Below are positions 9,650-17,989 of a stretch of 53,147 nucleotides of DNA, in pieces. Both the position numbers and the translations under genes were made by a program. Every line of letters starts with the position of its first letter. Positions within the stretch are counted from its first letter, which is position 1. The notes under the pieces are model-generated. The model was not told the DNA's origin. It saw only the letters and a list, made by a program, of their open reading frames with translations, and searched no databases. Source of the stretch: Sporosarcina luteola (GTDB lineage Bacteria > Bacillota > Bacilli > Bacillales_A > Planococcaceae); assembly GCF_007991495.1 (NCBI RefSeq), contig NZ_BJYL01000039.1, forward strand, positions 1-53,147, given 5' to 3'.

Positions 9650-11473
9650 GTGCAGAAAGTCAGATTCTTTCAATCCATCCACGTAAAATTTATTCTCATC
9701 TACATTTTGCTTATCATTGTAGCGATGCAGATCATCGGGCTATATTTTGCAAAGGAACTTGATCAGACGTTAAAAACAAACTTCACGACATCGGTTGTCG
9801 ACAGAATGAATCTTGTGGAATTCAGCGTACGTGAAGAAATGATAAAAGACCGTTCTCCGGATGATCCTTCAATCGAACAGAGCTTAAGGACCGTCCTTTC
9901 TGGCTTTAATTCGGAGGATATTAACGAAATCCGTGTCATTGATGCGAAATACCGTATTCGTGCAACTTCGGTTTTGGACAATCAATCACTCGTCGGACAA
10001 CGATCAATGGAGGACAGCGTCAGAAGATCTGTCTCCTCCGAACAACCATACGAGATGATCAATTTCGATCAAGCATCGGGTAAACGTGTTATGGTGCGGG
10101 TTACGCCGATCATGAACAATAAGGAAGTAGTTGGAACACTCTACGTTACAGCAAATATCGAAAAGGTGTTCAAACAGATTGACGAAATCAACCAAATCCT
10201 TGCAGGAGGGGTGGCTGTTTCCTTATCAATCACAATCGTCATTGGTATTTTCATTGCCCAGACATTCACAAGGCCTATTTCTGACATGAGACGGCAAGCA
10301 CAAGCGATGGCGCAAGGAAATTTCTCAAGGAAGGTCCATGTCTACGGGAATGATGAGATGGGGCAGTTGGCAATTGCCTTCAACCATCTAACCAATCAGT
10401 TGCAGGAATCACAATCGACGACGGAAGGTGAGCAAAGGAAGCTTGCCTCAGTTCTTGAAAATATGACGGATGGCGTCATTTCGACGGACCGGAAAGGACG
10501 GGTCAGTCTTATTAACGACTCAGCGTTAATGATGCTGCGAATGACACGCGATCTTGTGGTGAACCGTCCCATTTCAAGCATTTTAGGTTTAGAACAAGAG
10601 TACACATTTGAAGACCTTATTCAAATGAAGGATTCAATCGCGCTCGACTTCAGTACGAGTGAAAAGCCTTATATTTTGCGCGCGACATTTTCCGTTACCC
10701 AACGTGAAACTGGATTCGTAAATGGCCTCATTGTCGTCCTTCATGATAATACGGAACAAGAAAAAATTGATATGGAAAGAAGAGAGTTCGTATCGAATGT
10801 TTCCCATGAGCTTCGCACCCCTTTGACAACGATGCGTAGCTATTTGGATGCGTTGGCAGAAGGCGCCTGGAAAAACGAAGAGATTGCACCATCCTTCCTT
10901 CGGGTGACACAGACGGAGACAGAGCGGATGATCCGACTTGTCAATGATTTGCTGAAGCTTTCAAGAATGGATAGTAAGGAATATGAGCTGAATACCGAGT
11001 GGGTGGAATTCAATCACTTTTTCAATTCGATCATTGAACGATTCGAGTTTTCGAAATCGCAGAAAGTACGATTCAAACGGTTGTTGCCTCCTACAGATCT
11101 ATTCGTAGAGATCGACACCGATAAAATGACACAAGTGATTGACAATATCATCTCAAACGCACTCAAATATTCTCCCGATGGCGGCGATGTCCGTTTTGGA
11201 GTGACGATGTCAGGTACATTTATTAAAGTGATGATTTCTGATGACGGAATGGGAATTCCCCAATCAAACGTCAACCGTATATTTGATCGTTTTTATCGTG
11301 CAGACCGTGCTAGATCCCGTGCCATGGGCGGAACAGGATTAGGTCTGGCCATTGCTAAGGAAATGATTGTCGCACATGGAGGAGATATATGGGCGGAAAG
11401 TGAAGAAGGCAAAGGGACGACAATATTCTTTACTCTGCCTTATGAACAACAAGAGGATGGTGAATGGGATTGA
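9650..11473 (+). CDS. walK: sensor histidine kinase WalK (YycG)
   Basis: A 607-residue kinase with GTG start, preceded by AGGAG at 8-base spacing. Membrane helices are at about 13-34 and 184-205 with an extracytoplasmic domain between. A HAMP domain (about 205-257), PAS domain (about 265-370), HisKA with His386 in NVSHELRTPLTT, and an ATPase domain with NALKYSP, DDGMGIP and GGTGLGLAIAKE follow. It phosphorylates WalR in response to wall status. The full set of motifs is present. Confidence 0.97.
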   Translation: MQKVRFFQSIHVKFILIYILLIIVAMQIIGLYFAKELDQTLKTNFTTSVVDRMNLVEFSVREEMIKDRSPDDPSIEQSLRTVLSGFNSEDINEIRVIDAKYRIRATSVLDNQSLVGQRSMEDSVRRSVSSEQPYEMINFDQASGKRVMVRVTPIMNNKEVVGTLYVTANIEKVFKQIDEINQILAGGVAVSLSITIVIGIFIAQTFTRPISDMRRQAQAMAQGNFSRKVHVYGNDEMGQLAIAFNHLTNQLQESQSTTEGEQRKLASVLENMTDGVISTDRKGRVSLINDSALMMLRMTRDLVVNRPISSILGLEQEYTFEDLIQMKDSIALDFSTSEKPYILRATFSVTQRETGFVNGLIVVLHDNTEQEKIDMERREFVSNVSHELRTPLTTMRSYLDALAEGAWKNEEIAPSFLRVTQTETERMIRLVNDLLKLSRMDSKEYELNTEWVEFNHFFNSIIERFEFSKSQKVRFKRLLPPTDLFVEIDTDKMTQVIDNIISNALKYSPDGGDVRFGVTMSGTFIKVMISDDGMGIPQSNVNRIFDRFYRADRARSRAMGGTGLGLAIAKEMIVAHGGDIWAESEEGKGTTIFFTLPYEQQEDGEWD

Positions 11474-12789
11474 AGTATATTGAAACGATCAAATCGATCA
11501 TTTTACTTTTGCTCGTCCTATTGAGCATAACCTTCACCCTTTCCATTTGGACGTACGCCCCTACGTTAGACCCGATAGAACAATCGCCGACAGTGGATAT
11601 TTCAATTGGAGAGCGAGAACAATTACAGGATGTCATCAAACCATACAAGCTACTCATCAAATACGATGGGGATCTAAAGGGGACGACAGAGCAGGAAGAC
11701 ATCGATAAGGTATTGAGTGAAATGAGCAAGTGGAAAATATCCCAATTGGTACGCGACCCGAAAGAAATGAATAAAGCACAAATGAAAGAATTTTTTCAGC
11801 AACCAAACCAATATACAATGTACTTCCACGCTGCAGTTCCATTGCTTGTCTATGATGAAATCTTACCAATTGAAGATATGAAAATGCCTGATGAATTCAG
11901 TTTTGACCGCATTGTTGTCAGATGGAACCCGAATGAAATTGCATTCGAAGTACATTTCATCAACCGCGCAACGGGTGTACATTATTACGGGAAAGCAACC
12001 ATTCAAGAAACGATGACAGCGTTCCGAAATATTGTCCTCGAGGGTGAAAACTTCAATGCCTATACAGAGGTGGATGCACAGGGATCTATATATATTGCAG
12101 TGCCTGTTGAACCCGTTCAAATGGTCCGCAGCACGTATTATCAAGAAGAAATCAGCCCGACACGTTTTCGGGATGCGCTATTCAATGACCCGAACGCAGT
12201 AAGGCGAAGTCAAGTGGATGCCGATCATGAAGAATTCGGAGACGACCATGCTTTATTGATTGTCAATACGGAGTCAAAAATGCTGAACTTTGTACATCCC
12301 GCAGCAGAGAGTCGTGAACCAATCACTCCTTCAGATCTTTTACTAGACGTGATAGATTCCATTAATGAGCATGGCGGTTGGACGAATTCTTTCAGATATT
12401 CATATATAAATACTTATTCCAGATACGTTGAATTTCAGCTATTCATCCATGGCTATCCGGTCTACAGCGATAATAAAGGCACGACGGAGATTGCTCAATA
12501 TTACGGGGAGAATCGGGTTTTCCGTTATATCCGTCCATATTATTATCTAGACTTTCCATTGGATGAAAATATGATTCTTCCTCCAGGAGTAGATATTGCC
12601 GAGTCATTAATGGAGTCCGGAAAAATCGATTTTGGAATGGTTGAGGACATTACTGTCGGCTATATGATGAGGCATGATTTGCAACAACAGATATTCGTAA
12701 TGGAGCCTGCATGGTTTTATTTAATGAAAGGAAATTGGGAACAGTATTCACCTGAACAGGGCGGGGGTGAACAGATTGGATTGGAGTAA
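11464..12789 (+). CDS. walH: WalK regulator WalH (YycH)
   Basis: A 441-residue protein with one N-terminal membrane helix (SIILLLLVLLSITFTLSIW) and a large extracytoplasmic part. Position and membrane anchor match YycH, which in B. subtilis interacts with WalI and WalK and restrains the kinase. It overlaps the end of walK by 10 bases and is overlapped in turn by walI, so translation is probably coupled. Confidence 0.9.
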   Translation: MGLKYIETIKSIILLLLVLLSITFTLSIWTYAPTLDPIEQSPTVDISIGEREQLQDVIKPYKLLIKYDGDLKGTTEQEDIDKVLSEMSKWKISQLVRDPKEMNKAQMKEFFQQPNQYTMYFHAAVPLLVYDEILPIEDMKMPDEFSFDRIVVRWNPNEIAFEVHFINRATGVHYYGKATIQETMTAFRNIVLEGENFNAYTEVDAQGSIYIAVPVEPVQMVRSTYYQEEISPTRFRDALFNDPNAVRRSQVDADHEEFGDDHALLIVNTESKMLNFVHPAAESREPITPSDLLLDVIDSINEHGGWTNSFRYSYINTYSRYVEFQLFIHGYPVYSDNKGTTEIAQYYGENRVFRYIRPYYYLDFPLDENMILPPGVDIAESLMESGKIDFGMVEDITVGYMMRHDLQQQIFVMEPAWFYLMKGNWEQYSPEQGGGEQIGLE

Positions 12790-13609
12790 AACAAAAACGA
12801 TCTTCATAGTCGTCTTTTCGATATTGAATGTCTTCCTCTATTCCTTATATGTGAATCAGCGTACTGAGGCCCAAAACGTGCAAGTGATCGGGAAGACATC
12901 GATTGAGGATTTGATGAAACAAGAAAATATAACGTATAACCTTCCACAAGTAACCAAGAGTGATTTCTCGAATGTCTCGGCGAATATTAAAATGTTTACG
13001 AAGGAAGAGCTTGAGACATTGAAAAGCCAATCCATTGTTATTTCGGACAATACACAAATCGTCTCCCATATGAGTACAGCGGTGTCGATACAGAATGCGA
13101 AAGGGGATTTCAATTTTACCGATTTCCTTACGAAATACGTCTGGAACGGAGCGGAGTATAAAGAATGGGAAATAGACGAAGAAAACCAAAAAGCGATCTT
13201 CTTTCAAACAGTAAAAGGAGAACCGATTTTCTATAGTCAGAATGCCATGCTGACCATCTATTGGGATGAGGATTATGAAGTGACCCATTATGAGCAGCGA
13301 ATGCTTGAAAAGTTTAGCAACTATAATCGCAAAAAGGCATTGCTGACACAGGATGAAGCAGTCGGTTCACTTGCAACAAGAGGCTATTTGAAACAAGACT
13401 CCACAGTTCTCGGTGTAACGGCCGGATACTCGACGCTCGTTCAATTAACGACGGAAACCCAAGTATTTGCCCCAACATGGAACATTCGTGTAAAATTAAA
13501 GGATGGTACGATTGAGGATCATTTTCTCAATGCGATTGAAGGTAAAGTTATAGAATTTCAGTTGGAAAAGATAGAGGAAGAAGACAATGAAGAAGTTGAA
13601 GAAGAATAA
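12776..13609 (+). CDS. walI: WalK regulator WalI (YycI)
   Basis: About 277 residues with a single N-terminal membrane helix (TIFIVVFSILNVFLYSLYV) and an extracytoplasmic YycH/YycI-type domain; the C terminus is very acidic (EEEDNEEVEEE). The TTG codon giving MDWSKTKTIF is preferred because YycI proteins begin this way and GGGGGTGA lies 5 bases upstream. A GTG at 12767 is the alternative. It overlaps walH by 14 bases. Its family role is to form a complex with WalH that tunes WalK. Confidence 0.88.
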   Translation: MDWSKTKTIFIVVFSILNVFLYSLYVNQRTEAQNVQVIGKTSIEDLMKQENITYNLPQVTKSDFSNVSANIKMFTKEELETLKSQSIVISDNTQIVSHMSTAVSIQNAKGDFNFTDFLTKYVWNGAEYKEWEIDEENQKAIFFQTVKGEPIFYSQNAMLTIYWDEDYEVTHYEQRMLEKFSNYNRKKALLTQDEAVGSLATRGYLKQDSTVLGVTAGYSTLVQLTTETQVFAPTWNIRVKLKDGTIEDHFLNAIEGKVIEFQLEKIEEEDNEEVEEE

Positions 13610-13621
13610 GGAGTTTTTAAC

Positions 13622-14410
13622 ATGCGTTTTAGTGTGCTCGCAAGTGGCAGTACGGGCAATTCGATATATATAGAAACCGAAAATCATGCTTTTCTAGTTG
13701 ATGCCGGGCTCAGTGCAAAAAGAATGGAGCAACAGCTGGAAAGCATCGGCCGCTCGATGAAAAACGTAGATGGCATCCTTGTAACCCATGAGCATAGCGA
13801 CCATATTAAAGGGATTGGTGTTTTAGCACGCAGGCATAAGGTGCCTATCTATGCGAATGAAAAGACATGGTCTGCGATGAATGGCCTTGTCGGCGATATT
13901 CCGACGGAGCAACGATTTCATTTCAATATGGAAACGTCAATGACGTTCGGGTCGCTTGATATTCAGTCTTTCGCCGTTTCACATGATTCGGTGGATCCGA
14001 TGTTTTATGTGTTCCACGAGAACGACCGAAAACTGGCGATTATAACGGATACAGGCTATGTAAGCGATCGGATGAAAGGCTATATAGCAGCTTCAGATGC
14101 ATATGTGTTCGAAAGTAATCATGACGTCAGCATGCTGCAAATGGGACGCTATCCTTGGTCTATTAAACGACGCATTTTGAGTGATGTCGGGCATGTGTCC
14201 AATGAGGATGCGGCCATTGCAATGAGTGAAGTAGTAGCTGAAAAAGAAACGCACATCTACTTGTCGCATCTGAGCAAGGATAACAATATGAAAGACCTCG
14301 CAAGGATGAGTGTGTCGCAGACCTTGGAAGCATGCGGAATCCGCACGGGCGAGTTTGTGCATTTATATGATACCGATGCGGAAAAACCGACAGAGCTTGT
14401 CACTGTGTAA
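13622..14410 (+). CDS. walJ: MBL-fold hydrolase WalJ (YycJ)
   Basis: A 262-residue metallo-beta-lactamase-fold protein. The metal-binding motif [10 protein letters not shown] sits near residue 55, with later ligands in SHDSVD, TDTGY and SHLSKDN. In other Bacillota YycJ/WalJ is linked to cell division or DNA repair; a nuclease activity has been proposed. The start is preceded by AAGGAG. It is followed by a terminator, so htrC may also have its own promoter. Confidence 0.93.
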   Translation: MRFSVLASGSTGNSIYIETENHAFLVDAGLSAKRMEQQLESIGRSMKNVDGILVTHEHSDHIKGIGVLARRHKVPIYANEKTWSAMNGLVGDIPTEQRFHFNMETSMTFGSLDIQSFAVSHDSVDPMFYVFHENDRKLAIITDTGYVSDRMKGYIAASDAYVFESNHDVSMLQMGRYPWSIKRRILSDVGHVSNEDAAIAMSEVVAEKETHIYLSHLSKDNNMKDLARMSVSQTLEACGIRTGEFVHLYDTDAEKPTELVTV

Positions 14411-14413
14411 ATG

Positions 14414-14440
14414 AAACCTTGCCTTCGGGTGAGGTTTTTT
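14414..14440 (+). terminator. terminator after walJ
   Basis: AAACCT...AGGTTT with inner CC/GG pairs around a TTCG tetraloop, followed by T6. Confidence 0.85.
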
Positions 14441-14465
14441 ATTATGAATAGAGAGAGGTCGATCC

Positions 14466-14818
14466 GCGCTCAAGGAAGAGGTTCTGGCGCTCAAGGAAGA
14501 GAGTTCCGCGCTCAAGAAAGTGAGTTCCGCGCTCAAGGAAGAGAGTCCCGCGCTCAAGGAAGAGAGTATCGCGCTCAAGGAAGAGGTTCCCGCGCTCAAG
14601 GAAGAGAGTTCCGCGCTCAAGGAAGAGGTTCCCGCGCTCAAGGAAATGAGTCCCGCGCTCAAGGAAGAGGTTCTGGCGCTCAAGGAAGAGAATTCCGCGC
14701 TCAAGGAAGAGAGTATCGCGCTCAAGGAAGAGGTTCTCGCGCTCAAGGAGGAGAGTTCGGCGCCCAAGGAAGAGGTTTCCGCGCTCAAGGAAGAGAGTTC
14801 CGCGTCCAAAGAGCCCGC
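14466..14818. repeat. 21-bp tandem repeat array (16 full units plus one partial)
   Basis: Sixteen consecutive 21-bp units start at 14466 and end at 14801, each beginning GCGCTCAAGGAAGAG with only a few substitutions; a seventeenth, degraded unit follows. The last six bases of the unit vary most (GTTCCC, AGTTCC, AGTATC, GTTCTG). Because 21 is a multiple of 3, several frames on both strands stay open and read as heptads such as ALKEESS or LSAELSS, but none has a ribosome binding site. Diverged copies lie at 38524 and 47353. It fills most of the gap between walJ and htrC. Confidence 0.95.
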
Positions 14819-14907
14819 TTATTCAATTAAAGTTCATTATTGATTTGATTCTAAATAAGGATAATGGGGTAGAGTGAGTGTAACTGTGTATAGAAAGGGA
14901 GAGGAGA

Positions 14908-16173
14908 ATGGACGAATTCAATCAAGGTCCTCGCAATGAGGAGGAAAAGCCGATTATAGAGGAACCTGAAAGGCTGGAGGAACCGCCTCGTTATACGGGA
15001 CGCCCGACTAAACCGAAACGCCGCGGTGGATTTCTACCCGCCCTTTTCGGTGCCGTTATTGGAGGACTGATCGTCTGGTTCCTCATGAGTTCCATAGCTG
15101 GGAAGGATAATGGTACGCCTTTAGTCGAACGGGAGCAATCCGGCGTAAACAATCTAACGAGTGAACGGGTATCGGTCGATATTAACACTGATGTCACAGA
15201 CATTGTTACCGAAGTTGCTGATACAGTCGTCGGTATAACGAACTTGCAAACAGTCCGGGATTTCTGGTCTTCTGCCGAAACAACGAGGGAGACAGGCAGC
15301 GGATCAGGAGTTATCTATAAGAAAGAAGGCGGCAAAGCATACATCGTTACAAATCACCACGTCGTCGAAAATGCGCAAGGACTTGAAATTACGTTTGATG
15401 ATGGAACGAAAGTAGACGGCAAACTGATCGGAAGCGACATGTGGACAGATTTGGCGGTTGTAGAAATTGATGCTGAACATGTGAAAACGGTCATTGGATT
15501 CGGCGATTCGGATGCATTGAAACGCGGTGAGACTGTCATCGCCATCGGCAACCCGCTCGGCCTCGGTTTTGCCGGATCTGTTACGATGGGCATCGTATCC
15601 GGGAAAGACCGATCGATTCCAATTGATTTTGATAAAAACGGCACGGTCGACTGGCAAGCGGATGTCCTGCAAACCGATGCCGCCATCAATCCCGGAAACT
15701 CGGGTGGGGCGCTTATCAATTTGGCAGGCCAGCTCATCGGCATCAACTCGATGAAGATTACTCAAGAGACCGTTGAAGGAATCGGTCTAGCGATTCCAAT
15801 CAACATCGCTGTCCCAATCATTAAAGACCTTGAGAAGACAGGAACCGTCAACCGGCCTACAATGGGTGTCAGCCTTATGAACTTACGAGATATCCCTTCT
15901 TCACAGCAACAAGAAGTCCTGAAATTGCCGAAGGAAGTAACTGATGGCGTTATCATCACACAAGTATTAAGCAATACACCAGCTGAAACTGCAGGCGTTC
16001 AACAATATGACGTAATCGTCGAAATGGACGGGAAGAAAATCGAGGACATGGTCGGTTTGAGGAAGCATCTATATAATGATAAAGAAGTCGGCGATACAAT
16101 GAAGATGAAAGTATACCGTGAAGGCAAACTGATAGAGATCGAAATGGAATTAAGAGACGGCAATACATTCTAA
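14908..16173 (+). CDS. htrC: HtrA-like membrane-anchored serine protease
   Basis: A 421-residue protein: an acidic cytoplasmic N terminus, one membrane helix at about 43-62, a trypsin-like protease domain, and a C-terminal PDZ domain (about 315-415). The catalytic triad is His151 (TNHHVVENA), Asp181 (DLAVVEI) and Ser265 (GNSGGALI). It acts as a quality-control protease outside the membrane. Next to walJ it corresponds to B. subtilis YyxA (HtrC). AAAGGGAGAGGAG precedes the start. It is closed by a terminator at 16251. Confidence 0.93.
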   Translation: MDEFNQGPRNEEEKPIIEEPERLEEPPRYTGRPTKPKRRGGFLPALFGAVIGGLIVWFLMSSIAGKDNGTPLVEREQSGVNNLTSERVSVDINTDVTDIVTEVADTVVGITNLQTVRDFWSSAETTRETGSGSGVIYKKEGGKAYIVTNHHVVENAQGLEITFDDGTKVDGKLIGSDMWTDLAVVEIDAEHVKTVIGFGDSDALKRGETVIAIGNPLGLGFAGSVTMGIVSGKDRSIPIDFDKNGTVDWQADVLQTDAAINPGNSGGALINLAGQLIGINSMKITQETVEGIGLAIPINIAVPIIKDLEKTGTVNRPTMGVSLMNLRDIPSSQQQEVLKLPKEVTDGVIITQVLSNTPAETAGVQQYDVIVEMDGKKIEDMVGLRKHLYNDKEVGDTMKMKVYREGKLIEIEMELRDGNTF

Positions 16174-16241
16174 GAAAATCCAAAAAAGCAGGCAGAAAGC
16201 TGAATAGAATGTTACACTTTTTACAGTGGTGTAATAAATGT

Positions 16242-16595
16242 TTATCCACAACAGGCAGCATAGCAGAACAACGGCTATTCTGCCTGTTTTTCTGTACATC
16301 TTATGAACATGTGGATAAAAAATCAAAATTGTGCATAACCTTGTGTGTAAAATAAATGAAGAAAGTAGTGTGAACGTTGAAATTAAAGAGCTGTGAAACC
16401 CATATAAATCATGCACTTGACGTGTTTGTAGCAGAAGAAGAGACCTTCCCGATTTTAGAAAAAATTGAGAATGACAAAAAGATATCCACAAAATGTGATT
16501 ACTGTGACACACCCGCATCTTATATTGTGGCGAACGAATAGTCGGACACAAGATATAGAAATTCCTGTGGATATGTGCATAAGTTCTGTGCATAA
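16242..16595. promoter_or_regulatory. cluster of DnaA boxes upstream of rlmH
   Basis: Five perfect matches to TTATNCACA: 16242-16250 on the plus strand, and 16310-16318, 16330-16338, 16574-16582 and 16587-16595 on the minus strand. Three single-mismatch copies are at 16342-16350, 16482-16490 and 16566-16574. Eight boxes lie in about 350 bp of the 447-bp gap between htrC and rlmH. Family knowledge (recalled): B. subtilis has several DnaA-box clusters outside oriC, one at yydA, which is rlmH. Inference: it titrates DnaA or regulates initiation. No dnaA gene or AT-rich unwinding block is visible, so it is not called oriC. Confidence 0.8.
16251..16291 (+). terminator. terminator after htrC
   Basis: ACAGGCAG-N-ATAGC pairs with GCTAT-N-CTGCCTGT, followed by T5. 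It abuts the first DnaA box. Confidence 0.85.
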
Positions 16596-16620
16596 CAATT
16601 TAGAGAAGGTGGACAACCCT

Positions 16621-17100
16621 GTGAATATTACAATTGTGTCAGTTGGCAAACTAAAAGAAAAATATTTGAAAATGGGCATCGATGAGTACGCAAAAAGGCT
16701 CGGCGCCTATGCCAAAATCGATCTTGTAGAAGTGGCAGATGAAAAAGCACCTGAGTCATTGAGCGATGCAGATATGGAAATCGTAAAGAAGAAAGAAGCG
16801 GACCGGATTTTAGCAAAAATCAGTTCAGACGCATATGTAATTGCGCTGGCGATTGAAGGAAAAATGAAAACTAGCGAGGAATTGGCAGCAGGGATGGAAT
16901 CATTGATGACATATGGCCGCAGCAAAGTCGTATTTGTGATTGGTGGCTCGTTAGGCTTACATGAAGACGTGTTGAAACGGGCAGATGAGTTGTTGTCCTT
17001 TTCGAAGATGACATTTCCACACCAGTTGATGAAGTTGGTGTTGTTGGAACAGGTTTATCGAGGGTTTCGGATTATGCGGGGGGAACCGTACCACAAATAA
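16621..17100 (+). CDS. rlmH: 23S rRNA pseudouridine-1915 N3-methyltransferase
   Basis: With the GTG start at 16621 the protein is 159 residues, the standard RlmH length. It begins [19 protein letters not shown], has the SPOUT SAM-binding region [15 protein letters not shown], and ends [10 protein letters not shown], all diagnostic. RlmH methylates the pseudouridine at position 1915 of 23S rRNA in assembled ribosomes. AGAAGGTGG lies 8 bases before the GTG; a longer reading frame upstream runs through the DnaA boxes and is rejected. Confidence 0.97.
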   Translation: MNITIVSVGKLKEKYLKMGIDEYAKRLGAYAKIDLVEVADEKAPESLSDADMEIVKKKEADRILAKISSDAYVIALAIEGKMKTSEELAAGMESLMTYGRSKVVFVIGGSLGLHEDVLKRADELLSFSKMTFPHQLMKLVLLEQVYRGFRIMRGEPYHK

Positions 17101-17137
17101 GTGGTATTTTAGCGTTAAATTAGGCGTGAATACAATA

Positions 17138-17177
17138 CAAAAGCCGATTTTCTGAGCAAACAGAAAATCGGCTTTTG
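17138..17177. terminator. long perfect-stem bidirectional terminator after rlmH
   Basis: CAAAAGCCGATTTTCTG pairs base for base with CAGAAAATCGGCTTTTG (17 bp) across a 6-base loop, with T/A tracts on both sides. Confidence 0.9.
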
Positions 17178-17296
17178 TCTACTTACTAAGAAACAATTAA
17201 GAATTGATGTGTGTGTTTGTTAAGATTTTATTAGTATCATACTCTTATACGAAATTTATAGGGGTGATCACATGTGCATAAGGGAGGGAGGGGCGA

Positions 17297-17989
17297 TTGT
17301 CGTTGAACATTTTGATTTGTGATGATGATAAAGAAATTGTAAGGGCGATTAGTATTTATTTGGAAAACGAGGGCTATCAAGTATACAAAGCTTACGATGG
17401 GATAGAGGCAATCGATCTTATTCGAGATCATTCTATTCACTTAATTATTATGGATGTTATGATGCCAAAAATGGATGGGATTACAGCGACGATGAAGATT
17501 CGGCAAGATAATATGATTCCGTTAATTATGCTTTCTGCCAAGTCGGAGGACTATGACAAAATACTTGGATTGAATATAGGAGCGGATGATTATATGGCCA
17601 AACCGTTTAATCCGTTAGAGCTGATGGCCAGAGTGAAATCGCAGCTGCGAAGGTATACGACATTTGGCAGTCTTGAGATGAGTAGTCATGTATTTCAATC
17701 GGGCGGGCTTATGATTGATGATGAGCGGAAAGTCGTTACAGTTGATAAAGAAGAGGTTCATTTGACACCCGTGCAGTATAAAATTGTAAAGCTTCTCACA
17801 GCAAATGCCGGGAGAGTATTCACAATTGAAGAGATTTACGAAAAGGTATGGAATGAAAGAGCCGTCAATCCAGAAAACACAGTTTCGGTTCATATTCGAA
17901 AGATTCGAGAGAAAATTGAAATTAACCCGAAAGAACCGAGGTATTTAAAAGTTGTATGGGGAGTTGGATATAAAGTTGAAAAATATTAG
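17297..17989 (+). CDS. OmpR-family response regulator
   Basis: A 230-residue regulator with receiver domain (ICDDDKEIV, phosphoacceptor Asp53 in IMDVMMPKMDG, KPFNPLEL) and winged-helix output domain (LTPVQYKIVKLL ... NTVSVHIRKIREKIE). The TTG start follows a strong AGGGAGGGAGGGG. Its gene overlaps the start of the downstream kinase, so the two form a two-component pair. The sequence style resembles VanR-like regulators, but no transporter or resistance gene follows, so the target is unknown. Confidence 0.93.
   Translation: MSLNILICDDDKEIVRAISIYLENEGYQVYKAYDGIEAIDLIRDHSIHLIIMDVMMPKMDGITATMKIRQDNMIPLIMLSAKSEDYDKILGLNIGADDYMAKPFNPLELMARVKSQLRRYTTFGSLEMSSHVFQSGGLMIDDERKVVTVDKEEVHLTPVQYKIVKLLTANAGRVFTIEEIYEKVWNERAVNPENTVSVHIRKIREKIEINPKEPRYLKVVWGVGYKVEKY

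Noticed and set aside
14466..14818. CRISPR array
   Set aside because: Units follow each other directly with no unique spacers, and there are no cas genes.
14363..14843. Overlapping open frames on both strands with heptad-like peptides (ALKEESS, LSAELSS, RAQGREF)
   Set aside because: They are a consequence of a 21-bp repeat lacking stop codons. No frame has a ribosome binding site, and one starts inside the walJ terminator.
16242..16595. Replication origin oriC
   Set aside because: Many DnaA boxes but no dnaA/dnaN genes or clear AT-rich unwinding region; a DnaA-box cluster outside the origin is the better reading.
16465..16620. Longer rlmH reading frame starting at 16465
   Set aside because: It would add 52 residues foreign to the family and run through the DnaA boxes; the GTG at 16621 gives the standard 159-residue protein.
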